Numbered from the stretch's first letter, positions 7,991 to 15,248 are shown. The stretch: DNA of 17,713 nucleotides from JBBTQE01 sp038065775 (GCA_038065775.1 JBBTQE010000022.1:1-17713), one strand, 5' to 3'. The notes: generated by a model from the sequence alone, not told the origin. Program-made: numbers and translations.

Positions 7991-9103
7991 TTATTTCTGA
8001 CCAAACAATCTTGGATCTTCGTTAAAAGGTTTTTTTGTTTTATCTTCGTCGGTAAAAACTTCCGAGCAAGGAACCGGAAGATCTTTTCCGTATATTCTTC
8101 CGGCCACATATTTTTCTATGAAGTTTCTATCCTCGGCTATGGAACACGTATCAACATATTCTCCAAACCATTTAATATCAAAACCTCTCTTAATAATATC
8201 TTTTAAAGGTTCCTTTAACACATTCCCAACCGATGTGTGAATATAAGGACACGGCAGAACATCCCCGTATTGAGTCACCGAAAACATGCCTTTAAGCGCT
8301 ATACAACCCATATTAAGTCCATAAGCAGGGGTCAAATGCGTAAAGACTTTGTATTTCTTTTCAAGCTCCTCCATGTAAGCGATGTCTTTTTTATCAACTA
8401 AACCTTCATAATTCCCTTCCCACGCGCCAACCGGCTTTGCGTAGCTTACAAACACGCCAATATCTCTCTTGGTAAAATACTCTAAATACTTAATAAATTC
8501 TTCCGAATATAATCTTTGTTTCCAAACCACGGTCTGCATAAAGACACCTAAGCCGGCAGCTTGCGCGGCATCGATCGCCGCGAGAACTCTTGCTTGGGCT
8601 CCCGGCGCTCTTCTAAACTTATCGTGCTCTTCCGCGTTTAAACTATCTAAACTTATCTGCATCCGGTCAACTCCAATCTCTTTTAGGTGTTTGGCTCTTT
8701 TCTCGTTAAGAAGCCAACCATTGGTATCGCAATTGATTAAAAATTTTTGCGGATCTATTGCCGCCACCAATTCGTCCAAGTCTTTAAACACAAGCGGTTC
8801 TCCCCCCGTGATTGTCACGCGCGCCAAACCTAATTCGTCGGCTTGCTTAAAAAGATTTCTTACATCCTCCATTTTCATTTCCGGAGCGCCGTCCTTTCTA
8901 TCTTGAAATCTTTTTATAGAACAATGCTCGCATAAAAAATTACAAGTATAGTTATATTGAAATTGAATTATGGCTATGCTTTCACCCCGTCTAATCTTCT
9001 CGTCAAATTTCATTATTTTTTCATAAACATATGGCTTCTCCTGCTTCAATTTATTTCTGTTGGCCGACTCCACTGGTTTCAATTTTTCCTCTTGAACTGA
9101 CAT
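7991..9103 (-). CDS. Radical SAM protein with twitch/SPASM-like C-terminus
   Basis: This 370-aa radical SAM enzyme has CNFLCEHC, with cluster cysteines C54, C58 and C61, then ITGGEP (98-103) and an MQISLDS strand at 148-154 typical of the SPASM-type superfamily. The C-terminal part carries four further cysteines, C267, C285, C320 and C346, with the spacing CIALKG...DVLPCPY. That is enough for one auxiliary iron-sulfur cluster (twitch-like) rather than the two of a full SPASM domain. About 30 charged residues precede the barrel. It is the first of three radical SAM genes and follows the CDP-glucose dehydratase-like gene by 18 nt, so its job is probably a later step on that sugar or on another sugar nucleotide of the locus. 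The name of a specific family cannot be given from the sequence alone. No Shine-Dalgarno is seen before the ATG. Confidence 0.88.
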   Translation of the reverse strand: MSVQEEKLKPVESANRNKLKQEKPYVYEKIMKFDEKIRRGESIAIIQFQYNYTCNFLCEHCSIKRFQDRKDGAPEMKMEDVRNLFKQADELGLARVTITGGEPLVFKDLDELVAAIDPQKFLINCDTNGWLLNEKRAKHLKEIGVDRMQISLDSLNAEEHDKFRRAPGAQARVLAAIDAAQAAGLGVFMQTVVWKQRLYSEEFIKYLEYFTKRDIGVFVSYAKPVGAWEGNYEGLVDKKDIAYMEELEKKYKVFTHLTPAYGLNMGCIALKGMFSVTQYGDVLPCPYIHTSVGNVLKEPLKDIIKRGFDIKWFGEYVDTCSIAEDRNFIEKYVAGRIYGKDLPVPCSEVFTDEDKTKKPFNEDPRLFGQK

Positions 9104-9121
9104 ATTAAGAATTAATTTATA

Positions 9122-10090
9122 TTAATTATTTATTTTAAAATATTTTTTATACCACTCATACGTTTCTTTAACCCCTTCTTCAAAAGAATATTTAGATTTC
9201 CATCCTAATACTTTTTCCGCTTTTGAAAAGTTTAAACTCTGTTCCGGTATTTCATTGACCTGATTTCCCACGATATCGAATTTTACTTCACTACCTATAA
9301 TCTTTGAGATTTTTTCTATAAGCTGAAGAACGGAAAAATTCTGGCCGGAGCTAAAATTGAAAGCCTCTCCTTTAATCGTTGCGATATTTTCCGCAAGGCA
9401 AATGTAGCCGTCCACCACATCTTTTACATAAACGTAGTCTCTTTTAAACTTGCCGTCGCTCCTTATTTTTAAAACCGAATCTTCAAGCGTGGCCTTCATT
9501 ATGCCCGGTATTATGCGGTTAAAATTAAGATCCCCCGGCCCATAAATATTTCCAAATCGGCTGACAGTTACCGGCACTTTGTAAGTTTTCGCGTAAGTCG
9601 TGCAGATCAAATCAGCGCATGACTTTGAAACATCATAAGGATGATCCCCCGCTAAAGGATGCCCCTCTTCGGCCAAAACGCAATCCTTACCATATGCCTT
9701 GTCGCTTGAAGCGACCACGACGCCTTGCGTATACGGAGATAATCTGGCGGCTTCCAAAACATTTACCGTTCCCATTATATTGGTATCTAATGTTTCGTAC
9801 GGATTTACAAAAGCGGTTGGCACGATCGGCTGGGCCGCGAAATGAAAAATATAATTAATTTCATGTTTTGATACAAGATCAAAAATTCTTTCCTTATCCT
9901 TGAGATCGCCATACGCCGAGATTACCTGCGCGTCCATATTTTCGGAATAAAAAAGTGACGACGGATCCTTGCTTCTGCACAAACACACCACCTTACTAGG
10001 ATTTAATTCTAAAATACGGCTAACTAAATGAGAACCTACCAAACCTGTCCCTCCTGTGACAAAAATATTTTTATTGGTTAAATTAGACAT
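9122..10090 (-). CDS. rfbG: CDP-glucose 4,6-dehydratase-like extended SDR
   Basis: I start this gene at the ATG at 10088-10090 (322 aa). The longer reading to 10141 would overlap rfbF by 47 nt and add 17 residues with no SDR character, whereas this start leaves a 4-nt gap and puts the fold at residue 8. The cofactor loop is VTGGTGLVG (11-19). HFAAQPIV (83-90) and NIMGTVNVLEAAR are as in CDP-glucose 4,6-dehydratases. The active site has SSDK (128-131) and Y152/K156 (YDVSK), followed by NIYGPGD and NRIIPG. The reaction would be CDP-glucose to CDP-4-keto-6-deoxyglucose, using bound NAD. Being next to glucose-1-phosphate cytidylyltransferase supports this. It is shorter than classic RfbG (about 360 aa), so a GDP- or UDP-sugar dehydratase or epimerase is the alternative; the gene symbol is tentative. 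Confidence 0.85.
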   Translation of the reverse strand: MSNLTNKNIFVTGGTGLVGSHLVSRILELNPSKVVCLCRSKDPSSLFYSENMDAQVISAYGDLKDKERIFDLVSKHEINYIFHFAAQPIVPTAFVNPYETLDTNIMGTVNVLEAARLSPYTQGVVVASSDKAYGKDCVLAEEGHPLAGDHPYDVSKSCADLICTTYAKTYKVPVTVSRFGNIYGPGDLNFNRIIPGIMKATLEDSVLKIRSDGKFKRDYVYVKDVVDGYICLAENIATIKGEAFNFSSGQNFSVLQLIEKISKIIGSEVKFDIVGNQVNEIPEQSLNFSKAEKVLGWKSKYSFEEGVKETYEWYKKYFKINN

Positions 10091-10094
10091 ACAA

Positions 10095-10895
10095 TTAATT
10101 ATTCCAAACTTTCCAAAATGGATCCTTTTGCCAATGCTCATTCAGTTCTTCCACTTCTTTGTACGTATCCATGCATTTCCATTTTCCACTATGAATAAAA
10201 GTTGAAAGTTGCCCTTTTTCAGCTAGCGGAGGAAACACTGATTCAATCATGCTGTCCGGCGGAATTAAATCCAATATTTCTTTTTTGAAAACCATAAAGC
10301 CCCCATTAATATAATCTGATTCCTGCGTTGACACGCGAGTTTCATCAAAATTTGTCACTCTGTGCTGAAAAAATCCTTTTAATTTTCTTGTTTCGTGATC
10401 AATATCCAGCAAGCCGAATCGCGAAGTTAATTTTATGCCGGTAATTGTTCCCAAGGTATTTTGTGATTTATGAAAGTCCATTAATTCCTTAATATTAACA
10501 TCACTAACACCGTCACCGTATGTAACCATAAAATCATCACCTTCAATATATTGTTTCAATTTTCTCACGCGTTCTCCAGTTAAGCTATCGGCGCCTGTTT
10601 CGGCGAATGTAATTCTAAAATCGTCACAGCCATTATTATGGAAGATAATGCCGTTAGTCTTTGTATCCATGGTGAAGTCACTTAAAAAACTTCGCCAGTT
10701 CAAAAAATACTGCTTAATCATGTCGCCTTTATATCCCAGCGCCAAGATAAAATCATTGAAACCATGGTGAGCATAGATTTTCATTATGTGCCACAGCACC
10801 GGCTTACCACCAACTGAAACAAGAGGCTTTGGCTTAAACTCGGTTTCCTCTTTCATACGCGTACCTGTTCCTCCGCACAAAATTATAGTCTTCAT
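10095..10895 (-). CDS. rfbF: Glucose-1-phosphate cytidylyltransferase
   Basis: This 266-aa nucleotidyltransferase makes CDP-glucose from CTP and glucose-1-phosphate, the first step toward CDP-linked deoxysugars. The N-terminal nucleotide-binding loop GGTGTRM (8-14) is followed by KPKPLVSVGGKP (21-32) with the catalytic lysine region. HIMKIYAHHGFNDFILALGY is the stretch characteristic of RfbF rather than of RmlA or GalU. The metal-binding segment is YGDGVSDV (126-133), and the C-terminus has the substrate-binding segment INGGFMVF. The length matches the family (about 257 aa). It lies 12 nt after the fucosyltransferase gene and 4 nt before the dehydratase, a pairing seen in most CDP-sugar pathways. 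The leader before the ATG is AT-rich without Shine-Dalgarno. Confidence 0.95.
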   Translation of the reverse strand: MKTIILCGGTGTRMKEETEFKPKPLVSVGGKPVLWHIMKIYAHHGFNDFILALGYKGDMIKQYFLNWRSFLSDFTMDTKTNGIIFHNNGCDDFRITFAETGADSLTGERVRKLKQYIEGDDFMVTYGDGVSDVNIKELMDFHKSQNTLGTITGIKLTSRFGLLDIDHETRKLKGFFQHRVTNFDETRVSTQESDYINGGFMVFKKEILDLIPPDSMIESVFPPLAEKGQLSTFIHSGKWKCMDTYKEVEELNEHWQKDPFWKVWNN

Positions 10896-10907
10896 AAGAT
10901 TAATAAA

Positions 10908-11795
10908 TTAAAATTCTATCCAATTTTTTGTAAAAAAATCGTGGTCATATTTTATGAAATTATTCCATTGTTTGGGAGCAATCACAATTTTTTTAGGATT
11001 TGCGTTTAACCAAGCCGCCCACCAGCTAAAAGTGCTGGATGATATAATACTATGCTTGCACAAACTCATCAACCTCATATCTAGATAGGAATTTTTTCCC
11101 GTATTGCTATCAACGACAACGCATTGGGGCATCATTAATTTTTCTTTTACCCAATTCGGATCATCGGAAAATATAAAAAAAACCGGCTTTTGCATTTTTT
11201 TGAGAATATAATCGCACGCTTCTTGACAGTAACGCAAATCACGTTTTTCGGCAACTGCCGGCTTGTTTTGGTCGCCTTGAATATGGTCTCCCCGACGAAC
11301 ATGAATAAAAACGGAATCACATGAATTGATCATAGAGGCCAATTCTATATTTTTACCCTCCAGCGGTTCTTTAAAAGAAAAATCCCGCCTGATAGTATCA
11401 TCAACATCTGAAAAATATTTTTCATGAGCCCAAACCCCAGATAAATAAGCACGGTTCCTAAGATTCAAAATTCTTGGTTCAAAACATTTTGGATCCACCT
11501 CTTCAATTCTATAGCCGGGATAAAAAAAATTTACCAACCTGCTGATTATGAACGACGCGATAAATGCTAAATTATTAAACCGAAAAGCAATTTTGGATAA
11601 AAAAGTAAAATTTTCGTTAATGTTAAAAACACCTAATCCGTAATTACGAAAAGTGAAATTTTGACGCGGTAAACGGTGCAGCAAAAAAGTTAAATCGAGT
11701 TTTAATTTAACACCTCTTTTCACAGCTAATCGTCGCGCGCAGGCGTATTGGAACATTTGATTACCAAGTCCGCCGATTAATTTAACTGCTATCAT
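10908..11795 (-). CDS. Alpha-1,2-fucosyltransferase (GT11 family)
   Basis: This 295-aa enzyme should transfer L-fucose from GDP-fucose to an O-2 (or related) position of a galactose-like acceptor on the cytoplasmic side. The GT11 signatures are all present: GGLGNQMFQYA at 8-18, the HVRRGD donor-binding motif at 165-170, FIFSDDPNWV, and the C-terminal run SSSTFSWWAAWLN followed by a P-KIV-AP-W segment. The length is typical of the family. It overlaps the DUF268-like methyltransferase gene by 4 nt (ATGA), which fixes the start. The donor is supplied by gmd and fcl upstream in the same locus, giving a complete GDP-fucose to fucosylated glycan route. It is the only recognisable glycosyltransferase in the window. 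The linkage type (alpha-1,2 or alpha-1,6-like) is inferred from the family. Confidence 0.93.
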   Translation of the reverse strand: MIAVKLIGGLGNQMFQYACARRLAVKRGVKLKLDLTFLLHRLPRQNFTFRNYGLGVFNINENFTFLSKIAFRFNNLAFIASFIISRLVNFFYPGYRIEEVDPKCFEPRILNLRNRAYLSGVWAHEKYFSDVDDTIRRDFSFKEPLEGKNIELASMINSCDSVFIHVRRGDHIQGDQNKPAVAEKRDLRYCQEACDYILKKMQKPVFFIFSDDPNWVKEKLMMPQCVVVDSNTGKNSYLDMRLMSLCKHSIISSSTFSWWAAWLNANPKKIVIAPKQWNNFIKYDHDFFTKNWIEF

Positions 11796-12583
11796 ACTAA
11801 AGGCTTAGTAGAACAGAAACAACCACAGCCATAATCTTGGCTATCAACCAATTCTTTTGGCGCGTTAATAACTAACTCGCCGTCTCCCGCTCGCGGTATC
11901 AAAACAAATTCTTTAAGTTCTAGATCTTTAAAATAATCCATGATCTGATCATAGCTATAAATACGATGGGCGTTAAACATGATCTTCGGTTTGCCGATTG
12001 GCACCACAAACAAAAGCATGCCTCCTGGCGCCAAAACTCGTTTTAGTTCAGCGATAGCTTTCAGGTCTCCGTCGTAATCCAATTTATCACCATAACGACC
12101 TAGACCAATATGCTCAACAACATGCATGCAAGAAAGCGACCCGATCTCATTGTCTTTAAATGGCAATTTCGATAAATCGGCTTGGCCGCAAGTCAACCCG
12201 GAAAGCGCCAGAGGCGCCGGGCGATAATCATAAAAATGTACCGGCACAAAAGCCGAAACTAAAGTAGAAAAATATAAACTAGAAGAGATGTCCACGTGAA
12301 ACTGTGGTTTTTTTTCGGCTAATATTCGCGCCGCCCATGCCGTGTGATAAATATAATGCCTATCAAAACCTGTTTTAGCCGTAGCTTCTCCAATTATAGG
12401 CATCAAATCTTTCCAACTAAGAAAAAACCGCGAAGAGCTAATTCCTAACGCACGAAATCGAAACCAGTCGCTAAAAAAACGAGGATAAAGAAAAAATCTT
12501 TTTAATCCGTAAATTTTTAATAACCAATTGGCCAGTACCCTCGGCAACATATGGTAAATTTTTATCAGAAATTTTCTATCCAT
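11792..12583 (-). CDS. DUF268-like class I SAM-dependent methyltransferase
   Basis: This 263-aa protein looks like a DUF268-type methyltransferase, a poorly characterised family common in glycan loci. Features that suggest it are VDISSSLYF (97-105, a modified SAM motif I without the usual glycine-rich loop), HFYDYRP (117-123), the long conserved motif CMHVVEHIGLGRYGD (152-166), LAPGGMLLFVVPIG, and a cysteine-rich C-terminal CGCFC (253-257). The N-terminal 60 residues are rich in aromatic and basic residues and may sit against a membrane or a partner. The substrate is unknown; glycan O-methylation or capping is a reasonable guess. It lies 9 nt after the flippase gene and overlaps the fucosyltransferase gene by 4 nt. 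The fold is confident, the role is not. Confidence 0.85.
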   Translation of the reverse strand: MDRKFLIKIYHMLPRVLANWLLKIYGLKRFFLYPRFFSDWFRFRALGISSSRFFLSWKDLMPIIGEATAKTGFDRHYIYHTAWAARILAEKKPQFHVDISSSLYFSTLVSAFVPVHFYDYRPAPLALSGLTCGQADLSKLPFKDNEIGSLSCMHVVEHIGLGRYGDKLDYDGDLKAIAELKRVLAPGGMLLFVVPIGKPKIMFNAHRIYSYDQIMDYFKDLELKEFVLIPRAGDGELVINAPKELVDSQDYGCGCFCSTKPLV

Positions 12584-12592
12584 AATATTTAT

Positions 12593-13948
12593 TCAAAACG
12601 AAGGCTTCTTAAGCAAAAAACCAAACAAAATTGACCTGGCATGGGATCTTGTTTTTTTAAATAATAATATTGAAAATGGTATTAAAGAGTACGAAATTAA
12701 TGTTGCTAATGCGGCCCCATTAATGCCTATACGCGGTATTAAAATTAAATTTAATAAAATATTCGCTAGCATCCCGATGCAGTTAATATAAAGGGAAATT
12801 CTCGTTAAATTCTCAACCAATAAAAATTGATTGATTACAGTGCCCAAAGCCATTGCGAAACCTGCCCAAATATAAATCTTTAACACCGAAACCGCCCCTA
12901 AAAATTGAAGGCCATATAATATTTTAATGACCGGATTTGCGAAAAAGTATAGTGGTAAAATAACTAAAAATGATACATAAATAATTAACGAGTAGAGCAT
13001 CGCTAATCTGCGCTGATAAATTAACTCATCTGTTTTTTTTGCGTTTATAATCGCTGGAAAAAGAGAACTAACAATAATAGTGGGAATAAAATACCAAACC
13101 TCCGATAAACGAACTCCCACATCATATAAACCGACGGCCGCTGGTGTCATCATATTTTTAATCATAACTTGATCTATCCTTGAATATGTAAACGCAAATG
13201 CGCTGGCCAGCATTAAAGGCCACGAATCTTTAAACAACGCAAACGCTACAAAACGATTAAATTCCCAATTCAGCACTGATAATCCTTGTCTTTTATACAA
13301 AATAATATAACTTACGGCGTATATGATCGATTCCAGTAAAAATACTCCCAAAAAATAAATAAGGTTTAAATGTAAAAATATTAATAATAATTTTACGCAA
13401 GATAAAAATATTCCAATAAAAACAGCGTTTAATGTCGCTTTTTTTGATAAAACTTCAGCCTGAAAATGATAATAAATAATCTGGAAAGACTGAAATATAA
13501 ATGACAACGAGCTGATTATAATTAGTAAATTTGTATAAAAATTATTATTGGTGAATTGAATGAAAAAAATGATTAACGATATCGCAATAAACGCCCCCAC
13601 TAACCTTATAAACAAAGCGCTACCAAATAATTCATTCCGCTTTTCCGGGTGTTTAACCAGCTCGCGCAACAATACATTATCAACGCCCAAACTGGTTATA
13701 AAAGAAAACAGACCCACAAAACTCAAAATATAAGACATCAAACCATAATCATTCGGACCCAAATAACGCACTACGGATACACTGACAAAAAAAGAAATAA
13801 ATAAACTGACGATTTTACCAACAAAGTTCCAGGAAGTGTTTAAAAAATATCTCTTAAAACCGACGGAAACCACGGACGATGTTAAATTGGCCGGCACAAC
13901 CCAGCTTATTACCGATAACACCGCTTTTTCTATTTTTTTAAAGGCCAT
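12593..13948 (-). CDS. wzx: Wzx-type polysaccharide flippase (MOP superfamily)
   Basis: This 451-aa integral membrane protein has about 12-14 hydrophobic segments spread over its whole length and the typical N-terminus of polysaccharide-exporting MOP flippases: a basic start, then NTSWNFVGKIVSLFISFF and VVRYLGPNDYGLMSY around residues 37-75. The Wzx family flips lipid-linked oligosaccharide units across the cytoplasmic membrane. Together with the O-antigen-ligase/polymerase-like gene at the right end of the window it suggests a Wzx/Wzy-type assembly route. It lies 3 nt after the HTH gene and 9 nt before the methyltransferase gene, firmly in the same operon. The ATG is preceded by AT-rich sequence without a Shine-Dalgarno. 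A teichoic-acid or lipid-II-like cargo is possible but less likely in this context. Confidence 0.93.
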   Translation of the reverse strand: MAFKKIEKAVLSVISWVVPANLTSSVVSVGFKRYFLNTSWNFVGKIVSLFISFFVSVSVVRYLGPNDYGLMSYILSFVGLFSFITSLGVDNVLLRELVKHPEKRNELFGSALFIRLVGAFIAISLIIFFIQFTNNNFYTNLLIIISSLSFIFQSFQIIYYHFQAEVLSKKATLNAVFIGIFLSCVKLLLIFLHLNLIYFLGVFLLESIIYAVSYIILYKRQGLSVLNWEFNRFVAFALFKDSWPLMLASAFAFTYSRIDQVMIKNMMTPAAVGLYDVGVRLSEVWYFIPTIIVSSLFPAIINAKKTDELIYQRRLAMLYSLIIYVSFLVILPLYFFANPVIKILYGLQFLGAVSVLKIYIWAGFAMALGTVINQFLLVENLTRISLYINCIGMLANILLNLILIPRIGINGAALATLISYSLIPFSILLFKKTRSHARSILFGFLLKKPSF

Positions 13949-13951
13949 AAT

Positions 13952-14197
13952 TTACCAATTCTTAGTTTTTTCAATTGTCTTAATTTTAACTTTCTGATAA
14001 ATATCAGTGGCTTTCTGGTCTATTTGGGGAGAAAGCATTTTTAATAACTCGTGCCCTAAAATACGGTACTGCTTCCCGACTTTGTTGGCGCGAATCAGCC
14101 CGCGCTTTATTAAACGCTTCATCGTGCTATTGCTAATTTTAAGTAATTTCTCGGTCTCACTCGTGGTATAAACTTCATTTGGTTTTATCTCAGACAT
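13952..14197 (-). CDS. Small excisionase/MerR-like HTH DNA-binding protein
   Basis: This 81-aa protein is a winged-helix DNA-binding domain of the excisionase/MerR (HTH_17) type. Residues 9-34 (VYTTSETEKLLKISNSTMKR and following) form the helix-turn-helix, and KVGKQYRILGHELLKML around 39-55 is the wing with the usual basic GKQYRI turn. A charged tail of about 25 residues follows. There is no effector domain. It is the first gene after the promoter at 14242-14271, only 3 nt before the flippase gene, so it is co-transcribed with the glycan genes. The likely role is to bind the palindrome or the tandem repeat at its own promoter and set expression of the downstream operon. That is inference; nothing in the window suggests phage excision. 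The leader has only a weak AAGG four bases before the ATG. Confidence 0.85.
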   Translation of the reverse strand: MSEIKPNEVYTTSETEKLLKISNSTMKRLIKRGLIRANKVGKQYRILGHELLKMLSPQIDQKATDIYQKVKIKTIEKTKNW

Positions 14198-14223
14198 AAA
14201 GCCTTGAAATGAGTCAAATGTTT

Positions 14224-14246
14224 AAAAAAAATACTGTTTACAGTAT
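14224..14246 (-). terminator. Hairpin plus T-tract after fcl (candidate intrinsic terminator)
   Basis: Read on the minus strand, the perfect inverted repeat ATACTGT-AA-ACAGTAT is followed directly by seven further T residues (14224-14230). That is the layout of a Rho-independent terminator for the unit ending with fcl, whose stop is at 14278. The stem has only 2 GC pairs and a very tight loop, so it would be weak, and the same palindrome overlaps the -10 box of the downstream promoter. Hairpin and T-tract are seen directly; function is inferred. Confidence 0.5.
14231..14246. promoter_or_regulatory. Perfect 16-bp palindrome overlapping the -10 (candidate operator)
   Basis: ATACTGTTTACAGTAT is a perfect inverted repeat with 7-bp arms and a 2-bp centre. 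It covers most of the -10 box at 14242-14247 and the expected start of transcription near 14235. Protein bound here would block RNA polymerase. The nearest regulator is the HTH protein encoded just downstream, which suggests autoregulation. The symmetry is seen; the protein partner is inferred. Confidence 0.5.
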
Positions 14247-14271
14247 ACCAGAAGGGCTCACAAGGTGTCAA
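14242..14271 (-). promoter_or_regulatory. Sigma70-type promoter for the HTH-flippase operon
   Basis: On the minus strand the -35 is a perfect TTGACA (14266-14271) and the -10 is TATACT (14242-14247), separated by 18 nt. The -10 is preceded by TGG, an extended -10. The expected start is near 14235, giving a leader of about 38 nt to the ATG at 14197. It would drive the HTH gene and the tightly packed genes to its left. No comparable promoter was seen elsewhere in the window. Confidence 0.72.
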
Positions 14272-14280
14272 AAGGTGTCA
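14261..14280. repeat. Tandem 10-bp direct repeat around the -35 box
   Basis: CAAGGTGTCA is followed directly by AAAGGTGTCA, 9 of 10 bases identical, so the two copies lie one helical turn apart. The left copy contains most of the -35 box and the right copy contains the stop codon of fcl (14278-14280). Such a pair could be a binding site for a dimeric regulator, or may simply be a small duplication. Confidence 0.6.
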
Positions 14281-15243
14281 CGAGGTTGCGCTCAAAATAG
14301 ATGCCGCATACCATTCGCATGTTGCGCGAATACCATCCTCCAAGTCAATCTTATGCCTCCAACCCAATGCGCGCATCTTCGTCATATCCTGTAATTTTTG
14401 AGGCATTCCGTCGGGCTTTGTGGAATCCCATAATATTTCACCATCATATCCGACAATTTTTTTAAATAGTCCAACTAATTCTTTTATCGATACATCCGAT
14501 CCCGTGCCGAGATTGAAAAATATTTCACCTTTTTCATTTTGCTCTTTTGACGGATTAAAATTATTCATCAAAAATAGACAGCCGTCGGCCATGTCATCAA
14601 CATGCAAAAATTCACGGCGAGCAACTCCCGTTCCCCAAATAAAAATTTTCCTACCTCCTCTTTTTTTTGCCTCAACAAATTTACGAACAAAAGCCGCAAA
14701 CAAATGCGAACTTTGTGGGTCAAAATTGTCGTTTGGCCCATATAAATTTGTTGGCATCACGGCAATAAAATTCGTGCCGTATTGCCTGTTGTAACTTTGA
14801 CACATTTTTATGCCGGCAATTTTTGCTATAGCATAAGGTTCGTTTGTCGGTTCAAGCGGACCTGTAAGCAAGTATTCTTCTTTCATTGGTTGCGCGCAGA
14901 ATCGCGGATAAATACATGAAGACCCAAGAAACATTAATTTCTTAACACCATTTAAATACGACTGGTGGATAATATTATTTTGAATTTGCAGATTTTCAAA
15001 TATAAATTCAGCCGGACGCGTATTATTCGCTCCGATTCCGCCCACTTTCGCGGCTGCCAAAAAAACATATTCTGATTTTTCTGCGGAAAAAAAGTCCGCT
15101 ACAGCTTGTTGATTTAGCAAGTCAAGCTCCGCATGCGCACGCAAAATCAAATTATTAAAACCGTTGCGCTGCAAACAACGAACTAACGCGGAACCTACCA
15201 AACCACGGTGGCCGGCTACAAAAATTTTAGCATTTTTCTCCAT
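14278..15243 (-). CDS. fcl: GDP-L-fucose synthase
   Basis: This 321-aa extended SDR does the last two steps of GDP-L-fucose synthesis: 3,5-epimerisation and NADPH-dependent 4-reduction of GDP-4-keto-6-deoxymannose. The cofactor loop is AGHRGLVGSAL (10-20). The active site has LGSSCIYP with S108, S109 and C110, then Y137 and K141 (PYAIAK), which match the catalytic Ser/Cys/Tyr/Lys of E. coli WcaG by position. The segments LTGPLEPTNEPYA, MPTNLYGPNDNFDP and HVDDMADGCLFLM are hallmarks of the family, and the length equals that of E. coli WcaG (321 aa). The gene starts 5 nt after gmd, and its stop lies inside the tandem repeat next to the downstream promoter, so it is probably the end of its transcription unit. 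Confidence 0.97.
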   Translation of the reverse strand: MEKNAKIFVAGHRGLVGSALVRCLQRNGFNNLILRAHAELDLLNQQAVADFFSAEKSEYVFLAAAKVGGIGANNTRPAEFIFENLQIQNNIIHQSYLNGVKKLMFLGSSCIYPRFCAQPMKEEYLLTGPLEPTNEPYAIAKIAGIKMCQSYNRQYGTNFIAVMPTNLYGPNDNFDPQSSHLFAAFVRKFVEAKKRGGRKIFIWGTGVARREFLHVDDMADGCLFLMNNFNPSKEQNEKGEIFFNLGTGSDVSIKELVGLFKKIVGYDGEILWDSTKPDGMPQKLQDMTKMRALGWRHKIDLEDGIRATCEWYAASILSATS

Positions 15244-15248
15244 AGACT

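Noticed and set aside
8469..8906. 145-aa open frame on the plus strand, rich in Cys and Ser
   Set aside because: It is antisense to the radical SAM gene at 7991-9103, whose motifs are clear; the Cys/Ser richness is a by-product of reading the complement.
5294..9103. RiPP (modified peptide) cluster suggested by the radical SAM/SPASM genes
   Set aside because: No small precursor gene, leader peptidase or peptide transporter is present, and all neighbours are sugar-nucleotide enzymes.
10091..10141. 17-residue N-terminal extension of the CDP-glucose dehydratase-like gene
   Set aside because: It would overlap rfbF by 47 nt and adds residues without family similarity; the ATG at 10090 leaves a 4-nt gap and starts right before the Rossmann fold.
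13952..14197. Phage or integrative element suggested by the excisionase-like gene
   Set aside because: No integrase, attachment-site repeats or other phage genes occur, and the gene is embedded in an intact glycan operon.
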